From Methylovirgula ligni (lineage in GTDB: Bacteria; Pseudomonadota; Alphaproteobacteria; Rhizobiales; Beijerinckiaceae): DNA of 64,000 bases. Both the position numbers and the translations under genes were made by a program. This document shows, piece after piece, positions 1 through 7,046 of this stretch (position 1 is its first letter; every line of letters begins with the position of its first letter). The notes under the pieces are model-generated. The model was not told the DNA's origin. It made no database searches and was given only the letters and a program-made list of their open reading frames with translations. The stretch lies in contig NZ_CP025086.1 of NCBI RefSeq assembly GCF_004135935.1, positions 372,001 to 436,000 on the forward strand, in the 5' to 3' direction.

Positions 1-103
1 CGCGCGCGATGGCCAAGGAGATGCTTTTCAGGATATGAACGCGCGCCGCGCCGCGGCCAAGGCTCAAATCGACATCGTCAAATATGATCGCCGCATCGTT
101 CAT
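1..103 (-). CDS. ABC transporter ATP-binding protein, 5' fragment (YbbA/LolD-like)
   Basis: Only the first 34 codons are in the window; the gene runs leftwards past base 1. The reverse strand from the ATG at 103 reads MNDAAIIFDDVDLSLG and continues ARVHILKSISLAIAR. This matches the N-terminal strands of LolD/YbbA-type ATPases, with the aromatic 'FDDV' region and the 'HILKSIS' segment before the Walker A loop, which is not included. In many proteobacteria a YbbA-type ATPase and its permease lie divergent from the tesA arylesterase gene, exactly as here. Its start codon lies inside the 5' end of the arylesterase gene, so the two divergent genes overlap by about 20 bases. The family call rests on few residues plus context. 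Confidence 0.7.
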   Translation of the reverse strand, partial: MNDAAIIFDDVDLSLGRGAARVHILKSISLAIAR

Positions 104-761
104 TATCGCGTCCAGATTCCGCTTCGCTCTCGCTGTCGCACTAGCGCTTTCAATTCCGGCGGTTTTCGGGCTTTTCGCGACGGCGGCCGCCGTCGCCAAG
201 CCGCTCAAGATCATCGCCTTCGGCGACAGTCTGACGGCAGGCCCGGAGCTACCGGCCGATGCCACCTTCCCCGCCGTGCTGGAAAAGACGCTGCGCAAAA
301 CGGGCTATGACGTCACGATCATCAATGCCGGTGTCTCCGGCGATACGGCGGAGGATGGGCTCGCACGGCTCGATTGGGCTCTCGCCGATGGCGCCGATGG
401 CGTTATCCTCGAACTCGGCGCCAACGACATGCTGCGTGGCCTCGCCCCCCCCCGCACACGCCAAACGCTCGATGCGATCCTTGCCAGGCTCGCGGCGCGG
501 CACATCAAGGTGCTAATCGCCGGCATGCGCGCGACGCCGAGCCTCGGCCCCGACTATGTGCAGGCCTTCGATGCGATCTATCCGGCGCTGGCGGCGAAAT
601 ACAAAGTGCCGCTCTATCCATTCTTCCTGCAAGGGGTCACAGGCGACCGGAGCCTCGAACTCGCCGACGGCCTGCATCCGAACCGCGCTGGGGTCGAGCG
701 GATCGTCGCCGGACTTCTGCCGCAAGCGGAGATGTTCGTCCGCTCTCTCGCAGCGCAATAA
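84..761 (+). CDS. tesA: Arylesterase / lysophospholipase-type SGNH hydrolase (TesA-like)
   Basis: A 225-residue exported SGNH/GDSL hydrolase expected to cleave short acyl esters or thioesters in the periplasm. Residues 1-38 form a signal peptide with a long hydrophobic run ending in 'ATAAAVA'. Block I is GDSL at 47-50 with nucleophile Ser49, block II is the NAG at 81-83, block III is GAND at 112-115, and block V is DGLHPN with Asp195 and His198 as the charge relay. The ATG at 84 is the only plausible start, because no other ATG or GTG precedes the mature domain, although it overlaps the divergent ABC ATPase gene. Length and motif spacing are normal for the family. Substrate is not predictable from sequence. 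Confidence 0.9.
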   Translation: MIAASFIIASRFRFALAVALALSIPAVFGLFATAAAVAKPLKIIAFGDSLTAGPELPADATFPAVLEKTLRKTGYDVTIINAGVSGDTAEDGLARLDWALADGADGVILELGANDMLRGLAPPRTRQTLDAILARLAARHIKVLIAGMRATPSLGPDYVQAFDAIYPALAAKYKVPLYPFFLQGVTGDRSLELADGLHPNRAGVERIVAGLLPQAEMFVRSLAAQ

Positions 762-910
762 GGTCTTTCTCAAAAATTAAATCCGGGCCAAAATGAGCGT
801 AGTCGGAATCGATTCGGTGCGTTGACGCATCAGCGGCGATGCACAGGCCCGTTTCCTGTCGCGATCGCGCTTCGTGATTACGGCGCGGTCCTCATCGAGA
901 GGAGGATCCC

Positions 911-1441
911 ATGCCCCGTTTGTTCACGGGTCTCGAGATTCCTTCCGATCTTGCCAGCGATCTCGGAATGCTGCGCGGAGGTATCTCCGGCGCTCGCTGG
1001 ATCGACACCGATCGTTATCATCTCACGCTCCGCTTCATCGGCGATATCGACTATGCCACGGCGCGCGATGTCTGCGGCACGCTGGAACAGATTCGCCGGC
1101 CGGCCTTCACCGTTACGCTGGAGGGGCTTGATTCCTTCGGCGGCGGCAAGCCGCGCGCGATCATCGCCAAGGCGAAGCCGGCCGCGCCGCTCGTCGAGCT
1201 CCAGGCCGAGCAGGAACGGCTGATGCGGCGGATCGGCATTCCGCCCGAACCGCGCAAATTCACCCCGCACATCACGCTCGCGCGGCTGCGCGACGCCTCC
1301 AGCGCGGCCGTCGCCGCTTATCTGACGACGCGCGGTTTCTTCTCGCGCCGCTTCGAGGCGACACGATTTGTTTTGTTCTCGGCGCGCTCTGCCACCGGCG
1401 GCGGGCCCTATCTGGTCGAGGCGGACTTTCCGCTGGGGTAA
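911..1441 (+). CDS. thpR: RNA 2',3'-cyclic phosphodiesterase (ThpR/LigT family)
   Basis: A 176-residue member of the 2H phosphoesterase superfamily, which hydrolyses 2',3'-cyclic phosphate ends of RNA to 2'-phosphates. Both signature H-x-T motifs are present: HLT at residues 37-39 and HIT at 120-122, each followed by a hydrophobic residue. The N-terminus 'RLFTGLEIP' is the usual first strand of the family. The ATG at 911 follows a purine-rich 'gagaggagg' at the right spacing. A 149-base gap separates it from tesA, and a small hypothetical gene follows 49 bases downstream, so they may be co-transcribed. Related proteins were once named 2'-5' RNA ligase. Confidence 0.9.
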   Translation: MPRLFTGLEIPSDLASDLGMLRGGISGARWIDTDRYHLTLRFIGDIDYATARDVCGTLEQIRRPAFTVTLEGLDSFGGGKPRAIIAKAKPAAPLVELQAEQERLMRRIGIPPEPRKFTPHITLARLRDASSAAVAAYLTTRGFFSRRFEATRFVLFSARSATGGGPYLVEADFPLG

Positions 1442-1490
1442 ACCTGGCGAAAACCGCACGGCGCCTTATCTCCTTCACGGGAGCCGCGAC

Positions 1491-1736
1491 ATGAATGCGG
1501 GACGCAAGACACCCCTAGAGATTGCCCGCCGCCTGAGCCGGCGGCCCAAGCGCGAATCGCCCGGCGCCTGGCGGCGCGAGACCTACACGCTGCCGCGTGG
1601 CGAGGCCCGCGCCAAGGCGCACGAATGGTTCGATGCTTTCCCGAAGGCCGCCTATATGACCGAGATCGAATCCTGGCGCGAACTCGCGGACGGGCAGATC
1701 GAATTCACCATCCGCCGCCTGCCGAGCGCGGACTAA
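1491..1736 (+). CDS. Small conserved hypothetical protein
   Basis: An 81-residue basic protein, rich in Arg in its first 40 residues, then a mixed segment with aromatic residues ('HEWFDAFPKAAYMTE'). The ATG at 1491 is preceded by 'cacgggag', a good ribosome-binding site, which favours it over longer in-frame starts that would run into thpR. No signal peptide, membrane segment or known motif is visible. It ends 3 bases before the convergent SDR gene ends. I do not recognise a function; its size and composition resemble small cytoplasmic proteins that accompany housekeeping genes in Hyphomicrobiales. Confidence 0.6.
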   Translation: MNAGRKTPLEIARRLSRRPKRESPGAWRRETYTLPRGEARAKAHEWFDAFPKAAYMTEIESWRELADGQIEFTIRRLPSAD

Positions 1737-1739
1737 CCT

Positions 1740-2498
1740 TCAAGCCTCCGAAATATCCGGCGTCTGCCAGGCGAGATGCTGGCCGGCATCGACGGCGATC
1801 ATCTGGCCAGTCACACTTTTCGCCTCGACGAGATAGAGCACCGCGTCGGCGATCTCCTCGACATGGACGGCGCGCTGAAGCAGCACGCCCCCGACCTCCT
1901 TCTCGAAGGCGGCATCGCCCTGCGGCGTATTCGGCAGCACCGGCCCCGGCCCGATCGCGTTCACCCGGATCTGGCGTGGCGCATAGGCCTGCGCGAGGGT
2001 CTGCGTCGCCCACCACAACGCCGATTTGCTGATGCTGTAAGAGAAGAACTGCGGCGTCGGCCGCAAAACACGCTGATCGACCAGATTGACGATCGCGGCG
2101 TCCGTTCCCTCCGGAACCTGAGCGGCGAAATGCTGCGCGAGCAGCAGCGGCGCGCGCAGATTGATCGCGACGAGCTTGTCGAACAAAGCGGCGTCGATCG
2201 CCTCGGCCGCATCGTGCTCGAAGATCGAGGCGTTGTTGACAAGAACAGACAGCGGACCGAGCGCCGCCGTTGCGGCCTCGACAATGCGCGCCGGCTGCTC
2301 GGCATCCGCGAGTTCGGCAGCGATGACGACGGCCCTGCGGCCCTGTTCCCGCAGATGCGCGGCGAGTGTCTCCGCCTCGGCCCGCGTCGCTTCGCTGGCG
2401 TGGATGGCGAGGTCATAGCCCGCGCCGGCAAGGCGCTCGGCGATCGCGCGCCCGATCCGGCGGGCGGCGCCCGTCACCAAAGCGGCCTTGCGCGACAT
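1740..2498 (-). CDS. Short-chain reductase of the pteridine reductase / FolM type
   Basis: A 252-residue classical-length SDR. The cofactor loop TGAARRIG (residues 9-16) has basic residues typical of NADPH-preferring pteridine reductases, NNA is at 88-90, and the catalytic Tyr154 and Lys158 sit in YSISK. The usual catalytic serine is absent: the residue 13 positions before Tyr154 is Asp141, the Asp-Tyr-Lys arrangement known from PTR1 and FolM (dihydromonapterin reductase). Reduction of dihydrobiopterin or dihydromonapterin is therefore a reasonable inference. The ATG at 2498 has 'ggggagcaag' before it; a start 38 codons upstream would add an unconserved tail. It converges on the small hypothetical gene. 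Confidence 0.75.
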   Translation of the reverse strand: MSRKAALVTGAARRIGRAIAERLAGAGYDLAIHASEATRAEAETLAAHLREQGRRAVVIAAELADAEQPARIVEAATAALGPLSVLVNNASIFEHDAAEAIDAALFDKLVAINLRAPLLLAQHFAAQVPEGTDAAIVNLVDQRVLRPTPQFFSYSISKSALWWATQTLAQAYAPRQIRVNAIGPGPVLPNTPQGDAAFEKEVGGVLLQRAVHVEEIADAVLYLVEAKSVTGQMIAVDAGQHLAWQTPDISEA

Positions 2499-2727
2499 GA
2501 CTTGCTCCCCTCGATGTTCCGGCAGCCCTTTTACGCAGTTTCGCGGCGGCGCGAAATGCGAGGCCAGCCAAGCCTCTTGCGGCGGCCTCCTGAGAGACGG
2601 CGCATTAAACAAGCAGCGTTAAATAATATAGCCAAGTAATAGCTGAGTACTTGTGTTAGAATATTGTTTACCACGCCGGGAAGATTACCTTAATAGGCAT
2701 GGTTAATATATTATAACTCAAGATATT

Positions 2728-2756
2728 TTGTATTTTACGAATCTTTTATTTAATTC
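2728..2756 (+). promoter_or_regulatory. Putative sigma70-like promoter of the outer membrane protein gene
   Basis: TTGTAT and TAATTC are separated by exactly 17 bases, about 60 bases before the barrel-protein ATG. They lie in a strongly AT-rich stretch (about 2615-2780) that stands out from the GC-rich surroundings. Neither hexamer is perfect, so this is a candidate only. Confidence 0.35.
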
Positions 2757-2815
2757 TTAGGTAACCAGCCCCCGCTAAATCTCCGCATCGAAGGTTTCGT
2801 AGCGTGAGGTGAGGA

Positions 2816-3484
2816 ATGAAACGGCTTCTACTGGCGATCGCCGCGACGGCGGCGAGCTTCCCGGCGCTGGCCGCCGATCTGCCGCCCTATTCGCCGCCGC
2901 CCTATTATCAACCGGCGCCGATCTTCACCTGGACGGGCGCCTATGTCGGCGCCAACGCGGCCTTCGGCTTCGGCAATTTCACCAACGGCGGCTCACCCTA
3001 TTTCGGCAGCGCGGATGGCGGCCTTTTCGGCATTACGGCGGGCTATAATTATCAGTCCGGGCCGCTGGTCGCGGGCGTCGAAGGCGACATCGCTTTTGGC
3101 GGCATCAGCGGCTCGAACAGCCCTTACGGCGGCGTCTATTCCAACGGTAACGTCAATGCCGAAGGCTCGCTGCGCGTGCGCTTCGGCTATGCCTTCAACC
3201 ATACACTGGTCTACATCACCGGCGGCTATACCGGCGCAAATCTGAAAGGCTCGGTCACGGACTACGCCGCTTCGCCCAATATCTATGCCAATGAATCGAC
3301 CTTCCTGAACGGCTGGACGATCGGCGGCGGTATCGAATTCGCCCTGACGCACAATGTCTCGGTGAAAGCGGAATACCTCTACAGCGATTACGGCAGCGGC
3401 AATCTCTTCAACGGGACGATCGACAGCATCCACCCCGGCCTCAGCCTCTCGACCCTGCGCGCCGGCGTCAATTATCACTTCTAA
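2816..3484 (+). CDS. Outer membrane beta-barrel protein (Omp25/Omp31-type)
   Basis: A 222-residue small porin-like barrel. Residues 1-20 are a signal peptide cleaved after 'PALAA'. A short Pro/Tyr-rich linker (PPYSPPPYY) is followed by the typical 'WTGAYVGANAAFGFG' first strand, alternating strands rich in Gly, Tyr and Asn, and a C-terminal 'YHF' whose final Phe is the outer-membrane assembly signal. Homologues such as Omp25/Omp31 of Hyphomicrobiales are abundant surface proteins. The gene has its own AT-rich upstream region and a 'gaggtgagga' ribosome-binding site, suggesting strong expression. It converges on the GST gene. Confidence 0.85.
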   Translation: MKRLLLAIAATAASFPALAADLPPYSPPPYYQPAPIFTWTGAYVGANAAFGFGNFTNGGSPYFGSADGGLFGITAGYNYQSGPLVAGVEGDIAFGGISGSNSPYGGVYSNGNVNAEGSLRVRFGYAFNHTLVYITGGYTGANLKGSVTDYAASPNIYANESTFLNGWTIGGGIEFALTHNVSVKAEYLYSDYGSGNLFNGTIDSIHPGLSLSTLRAGVNYHF

Positions 3485-3527
3485 AAAAGTCGCCTGACGG
3501 CCAGCCGGGTCGATCTGGCTGGACGTG

Positions 3528-4130
3528 CTAAGCCGTCACCCGCGTCGCCGCGAAGGCCGGCACATCGGCCGCGAAGGCGTCGAGCCAGGCGACAAGCACG
3601 GGATGCTTGTCCCGCCAGGCACCGGCGAAACGCAAATCGAGATAGCCGAGCGCGCAGGCAAGTCCGATATGGGCGATGTCCCGCGCGCCCGATGGCGGCG
3701 CCGCGGCGAAGGCAGCGAGGCCGCGCGTTACCTTCTCGGCCTGGCGATCCACCCACGCCTGCGACCAGAGTTCCGGCGGCCGGAAACGCTTCTCATAGAC
3801 CTGCAGCAGCGCGGCGTCATTGATCCCATCGGCAAGCGCCGCCGCGGTCAGCACACGCCAGCGCGCCGCCGGTTCCGCCGGAATGAGGCGATCGCCCCCG
3901 GCGTGCGCGTCGAGATATTCGACGATGACGCGGCTGTCATAGAGCGTCGTGCCGTCGGCGAGAATCAGCACCGGAATCTTGCCGAGCGGATTCTGCCCCC
4001 GCAACGAATCGCTGGGGTCGCTCGTATCGGCGAACACGACCTCGATTTCGTCGTGCAGGCCGAGCAGGTCCGCCGCAATCTTCACCTTGCGGCCGAACGG
4101 GGACGCCGGCGCCGAGCGCAATATCATCAT
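3528..4130 (-). CDS. Glutathione S-transferase family protein
   Basis: A 200-residue cytosolic GST. Residues 1-77 form the thioredoxin-like domain: 'SAPASPFGRKV' places a Ser near the catalytic position, 'NPLGKIPVL' contains the cis-Pro, and 'YDSRVIVEYLD' binds the gamma-glutamyl part of glutathione. The rest is the all-helical domain. Two adjacent ATG codons (4130 and 4127) are equally possible starts. Neighbours give no clue to substrate. A hairpin-forming sequence (ccagcc/ggctgg, 3501-3522) lies between this gene and the convergent barrel gene but has no adjacent T-run. Confidence 0.85.
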   Translation of the reverse strand: MMILRSAPASPFGRKVKIAADLLGLHDEIEVVFADTSDPSDSLRGQNPLGKIPVLILADGTTLYDSRVIVEYLDAHAGGDRLIPAEPAARWRVLTAAALADGINDAALLQVYEKRFRPPELWSQAWVDRQAEKVTRGLAAFAAAPPSGARDIAHIGLACALGYLDLRFAGAWRDKHPVLVAWLDAFAADVPAFAATRVTA

Positions 4131-4264
4131 CTGGAAATACCTGTTCCGGTTTGAGCGCGTGCGGGCGCGCGCCGACGTGGCCTACGCCCGCAAATTCGAG
4201 GCTCAATTACCAGAATCTTCCCGATCCGCGATCCCGAATTTGTGAAATCCGGGCGCAGCGCGAT

Positions 4265-4477
4265 CTAGACGAGATGCAAATCGACGGCTTTGGGGCCTTT
4301 GCCCTTTTTGTCCGGCTCGGTCTCGAAGCTGACGCGCTGTCCCTCGTTGAGCGTCGTCAGGCCGGCGCGCTCCACAGCGGTGACATGCAGAAAGATATCA
4401 GGGCCGCCGCCGTCCGGGGTGATGAAGCCAAACCCTTTGTTGGCATTGAAAAATTTGACAGTTCCCTGCTGCGGCAT
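4265..4477 (-). CDS. Cold-shock domain protein (CspA family)
   Basis: A 70-residue single cold-shock domain, an OB-fold RNA/DNA chaperone. The RNP1 motif KGFGFI and RNP2-like DIFLHV are intact, and the protein begins with the canonical 'GTVKFFNANKG' strand. The ATG at 4477 has 'agggagag' at good spacing; an upstream in-frame ATG would add 19 basic residues not seen in the family. The roughly 100-base leader upstream is long enough to act as a structured cold-shock leader, but I cannot show that from sequence alone. Confidence 0.93.
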   Translation of the reverse strand: MPQQGTVKFFNANKGFGFITPDGGGPDIFLHVTAVERAGLTTLNEGQRVSFETEPDKKGKGPKAVDLHLV

Positions 4478-4577
4478 ATTTCTCTCCCTGACTTTACGAC
4501 GCTGGCTTTGGCCAACGCTTATTTTTCGACGCAACGCAAAGTCTTATCCCGCGTCTGCCCGCAAGCACACCAACTGG

Positions 4578-5435
4578 TCAATGCTTGGCAAGCCACGCGA
4601 CCTCGACGTCGCCCCGGCCCATGGTCGCCATGGTTTTGGCAAGATACGGCAAAATCAGCCGGGCTTCCACATCAAGCGTGAAGGGAGGATTGAGAATTAT
4701 CAGGCCGCTAGCCGCCAGAGGCGCATCCGGCCGCGGCGGCGCGACCCCGAGCCGCAGATAGAGCACGTTTTTGACGCCCTGCCGGGGCAGCTCCATCTCC
4801 AACGCGCTTACGAAATGGGCAACGGCGCTCGGGTCCTTGATCGGAAACCAGATCGCGAAGGTGCCCGTCGGCCATCTCGCAACCGCGAGCAAGAGGGCGG
4901 CTTTAAGCGCCTCGAACTCGGATTTCGATTCGAAGGGCGGATCGACGAGGACAAGACCGCGCCGCTCGCGCGGCGGCACAAAAGCGTTGAGCGCCATATA
5001 GCCGTCGATCTCGACGATCTTCACCCTGGCATCGCGGCCGAGCCGCGCCTTGAGCGCCGGGATCACCTCCGGATGCACGTCGCAGAAGATCATCCGGTCC
5101 TGCGGCCGGGTGAGTTTCTGCGCCAAGGCGGGCGAGCCCGGATAGAGCGGCGGGTCGGCCGAGATCAGCGGCCGGACCAGCGCGAGATAGGGTTCGAGCA
5201 ATGCCGCGACCTCGGACGGTGGCGGCGATTCGAGCAGCCGGCCAATGCCGCCGCGCCATTCGGCGGTCTTTTCCGCCCTTTCGTCCGAAAGATCATAGAT
5301 GCCCTCGCCCGCATGGGTATCGATGACCCGGAAGGGCGTCTCCTTGCGGCAAAGATAGACAAGCAGGCGCGTCAGGATCGCGTGCTTGAAGACATCGGCG
5401 AAATTGCCGGCATGGAAGGCGTGGCGGTAGTTCAT
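4578..5435 (-). CDS. rlmJ: 23S rRNA (adenine(2030)-N6)-methyltransferase RlmJ
   Basis: A 285-residue protein matching RlmJ (YhiR) along its whole length. It opens with the family's 'MNYRHAFHAGNFADVFKH', contains the SAM-binding 'VIDTHAGEGIYDL' and the catalytic DPPFE motif characteristic of N6-adenine methyltransferases. It methylates A2030 of 23S rRNA. The start is unambiguous. It lies upstream of, and in the same direction as, the cold-shock gene, separated by about 100 bases; a palindromic repeat region lies upstream of its start. Confidence 0.93.
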   Translation of the reverse strand: MNYRHAFHAGNFADVFKHAILTRLLVYLCRKETPFRVIDTHAGEGIYDLSDERAEKTAEWRGGIGRLLESPPPSEVAALLEPYLALVRPLISADPPLYPGSPALAQKLTRPQDRMIFCDVHPEVIPALKARLGRDARVKIVEIDGYMALNAFVPPRERRGLVLVDPPFESKSEFEALKAALLLAVARWPTGTFAIWFPIKDPSAVAHFVSALEMELPRQGVKNVLYLRLGVAPPRPDAPLAASGLIILNPPFTLDVEARLILPYLAKTMATMGRGDVEVAWLAKH

Positions 5436-5444
5436 CCGGTTAGA

Positions 5445-5554
5445 CCGCGTTCAGGAAAAGTGGAAACCGGTTTTCCGTCCGAAAGCGGTCTCACAATTTG
5501 AATGAGAACGTTTTCATAACGCGAACCGGGCTCCACTTCGCGTGAAAACGTTCT
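5445..5554. repeat. Tandem pair of intergenic palindromes (REP-like)
   Basis: Two palindromic units lie side by side. The first runs 5445-5492, with gaccgc at one end and gcggtc at the other and an internal accggt. The second runs 5505-5554 with perfect 12-base arms agaacgttttca and tgaaaacgttct. The second arm covers the stop codon of the RNase T2 gene. Internal pieces resemble the palindrome between ftsY and yciB (15460-15505), pointing to one dispersed family. Possible roles include transcript end formation or mRNA stabilisation. Confidence 0.7.
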
Positions 5555-6386
5555 AGCGCATCGGCGCGACGGCGATCTCAGGCGCATAGCAGGAGTGCTG
5601 CGCGACCTCGGGACAAGGCACGAAATTGCGCACGTCCTTCGACAGGCAAAAACGGACCTCCGACAATTCGCGGCCGACGCATTCGACCGCCATCATGCCC
5701 GGCCGTAGCCGTGGGTTGGCGGTGTAGAAGGCGCGCTCGATCTCGATCGCGCTGGTATCCTGTTCGGTTTGCGCATTCTGGAACGCCGGCGGGACGACAA
5801 TGAGATCGCGCGCCCGGCGCACATCGGCGAAATAGGCGGCCGGGCTCTTGCCCGAACAGGTGCCGTGCTTGCGCCATTCATAGCGCGCGAGGCCAGTGTC
5901 GGGGTAAAGCCCCTCGATCGATTGCAGCACCATCCAGGATGGCGAGCCGCCGCCGCAGTCAGAGGGAAAGCCCTGATTGTATTGCGGCCATAGGCCATGC
6001 ACGACGAAGCCGAGACCGCTGCCGGCGTGGCATTGGTCGGGCGCCTTCTCGTCCCCGCCCGTATCGCAGAAGCCGGGAGACCAGGAGAGCGAAAATACAT
6101 AGAAATCGAAATCGCCGGGCGCGCTGGCGCCGCTCGGCTGCGGTGAATAGCTCGGCGGCGGTGATGGCGCGCTCGGCGCCCAAGAGCCGCTCCCGCCGGG
6201 ACTCGCGGGGACCTGATCGCCGCTGCTCGGGCCTTTGTTCTGGTCACTATTCGGTGGCGGCAGCGGCTTCTTGTCTGCGCAATTGTCAAGAATGCAGCCC
6301 GAATATTGCGCGGCCGCGCCAAGCGGGCAAAGCGCGTAAAGGCCGGCAAGCACGGCGGCCCGCAGCAGGCGCAAGACGATTGCCAT
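5553..6386 (-). CDS. Exported ribonuclease T2 family protein
   Basis: A 277-residue secreted endoribonuclease. Residues 1-26 are a signal peptide, followed by two Cys ('GCILDNC') and a Pro/Ser/Gly-rich linker to about residue 90, then the T2 domain. Active-site box CAS I is HGLWP with His130; box CAS II is EWRKHGTC with Glu170 and His174, so the catalytic residues are intact. T2 enzymes cut RNA through 2',3'-cyclic intermediates. The ATG at 6386 follows 'agggaggg', better than the upstream in-frame start. It lies 20 bases downstream of another exported-protein gene and is probably co-transcribed. A periplasmic RNA-scavenging role is inference. Confidence 0.88.
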   Translation of the reverse strand: MAIVLRLLRAAVLAGLYALCPLGAAAQYSGCILDNCADKKPLPPPNSDQNKGPSSGDQVPASPGGSGSWAPSAPSPPPSYSPQPSGASAPGDFDFYVFSLSWSPGFCDTGGDEKAPDQCHAGSGLGFVVHGLWPQYNQGFPSDCGGGSPSWMVLQSIEGLYPDTGLARYEWRKHGTCSGKSPAAYFADVRRARDLIVVPPAFQNAQTEQDTSAIEIERAFYTANPRLRPGMMAVECVGRELSEVRFCLSKDVRNFVPCPEVAQHSCYAPEIAVAPMR

Positions 6387-6406
6387 GCCGCCCTCCCTGC
6401 CGATGC

Positions 6407-6880
6407 TCAGGGCCGCGCATCGCGGCAATAGCCGCCATAGGAATGGTTGCGATCGAGGCCAGCGACACACCATTCGACGTCATAATTGAAGCCGATGAAG
6501 CCGGCGTCCTCGACGATCGAATAACTGACGGGGCGGACCGCCTGATTGTTGAGATAGACCTGCGCCGAGCAATAACGCCGCGGAATGTAATCCAGCCCCT
6601 CGGTGCGGAAGCCGATCTCGCGGATATCGCCGAGATTGACGATCTCCAGACCCGATTTCCAGAATTCCGTCTCGCGATCATGGAACAGCGAGCGGATTCG
6701 GTCGAAAACCCCCGGGTCGGCGCAGCTCGGCAGCACGCCGGCATAGGAATCATAGCGCTTCTCGGCCGGAATGAGGGGCCGGGCCGTGGCGATCGACGCG
6801 GCGCAGAACGGCGCCGCCACGAGACAGGCCATGGCGAAACAGGCGGACCGCGCCAGAGCGGAAGCTTTGGACCCTGTCAT
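6407..6880 (-). CDS. Exported Cys-containing hypothetical protein
   Basis: A 157-residue protein with a signal peptide (about residues 1-34, 'FAMACLVAAPFCAASIATA'). The mature part has four well-separated Cys ('PSCADPG', 'RYCSAQ', 'EWCVAG', 'GYCRDARP'), consistent with two disulphides in the periplasm, and conserved-looking aromatic positions. The ATG at 6880 has 'cggagat' upstream; the longer frame would remove the signal peptide from the N-terminus. It precedes the RNase T2 gene in the same direction, suggesting a shared exported function. I do not recognise the family. Confidence 0.65.
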   Translation of the reverse strand: MTGSKASALARSACFAMACLVAAPFCAASIATARPLIPAEKRYDSYAGVLPSCADPGVFDRIRSLFHDRETEFWKSGLEIVNLGDIREIGFRTEGLDYIPRRYCSAQVYLNNQAVRPVSYSIVEDAGFIGFNYDVEWCVAGLDRNHSYGGYCRDARP

Positions 6881-7046
6881 GTCGATCTCCGGGGTTCGGG
6901 CGGCGAGACGATGCTTCGCCGCGCTCCGAGCGTCAAGGGCGCCGCGGACACACGGTACAGCGATTGCGGGGCTGAGCCAGGATATCGCTCTGGCCCGAAA
7001 AGCGTTCCGCTTTGTGGTCATGGGTGTGTCCTTTTAGGACGCTGCT

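Noticed and set aside
3501-3522. A bidirectional terminator between the barrel protein and GST genes
   Set aside because: The stem is only six base pairs and the nearest T-run is about a dozen bases away.
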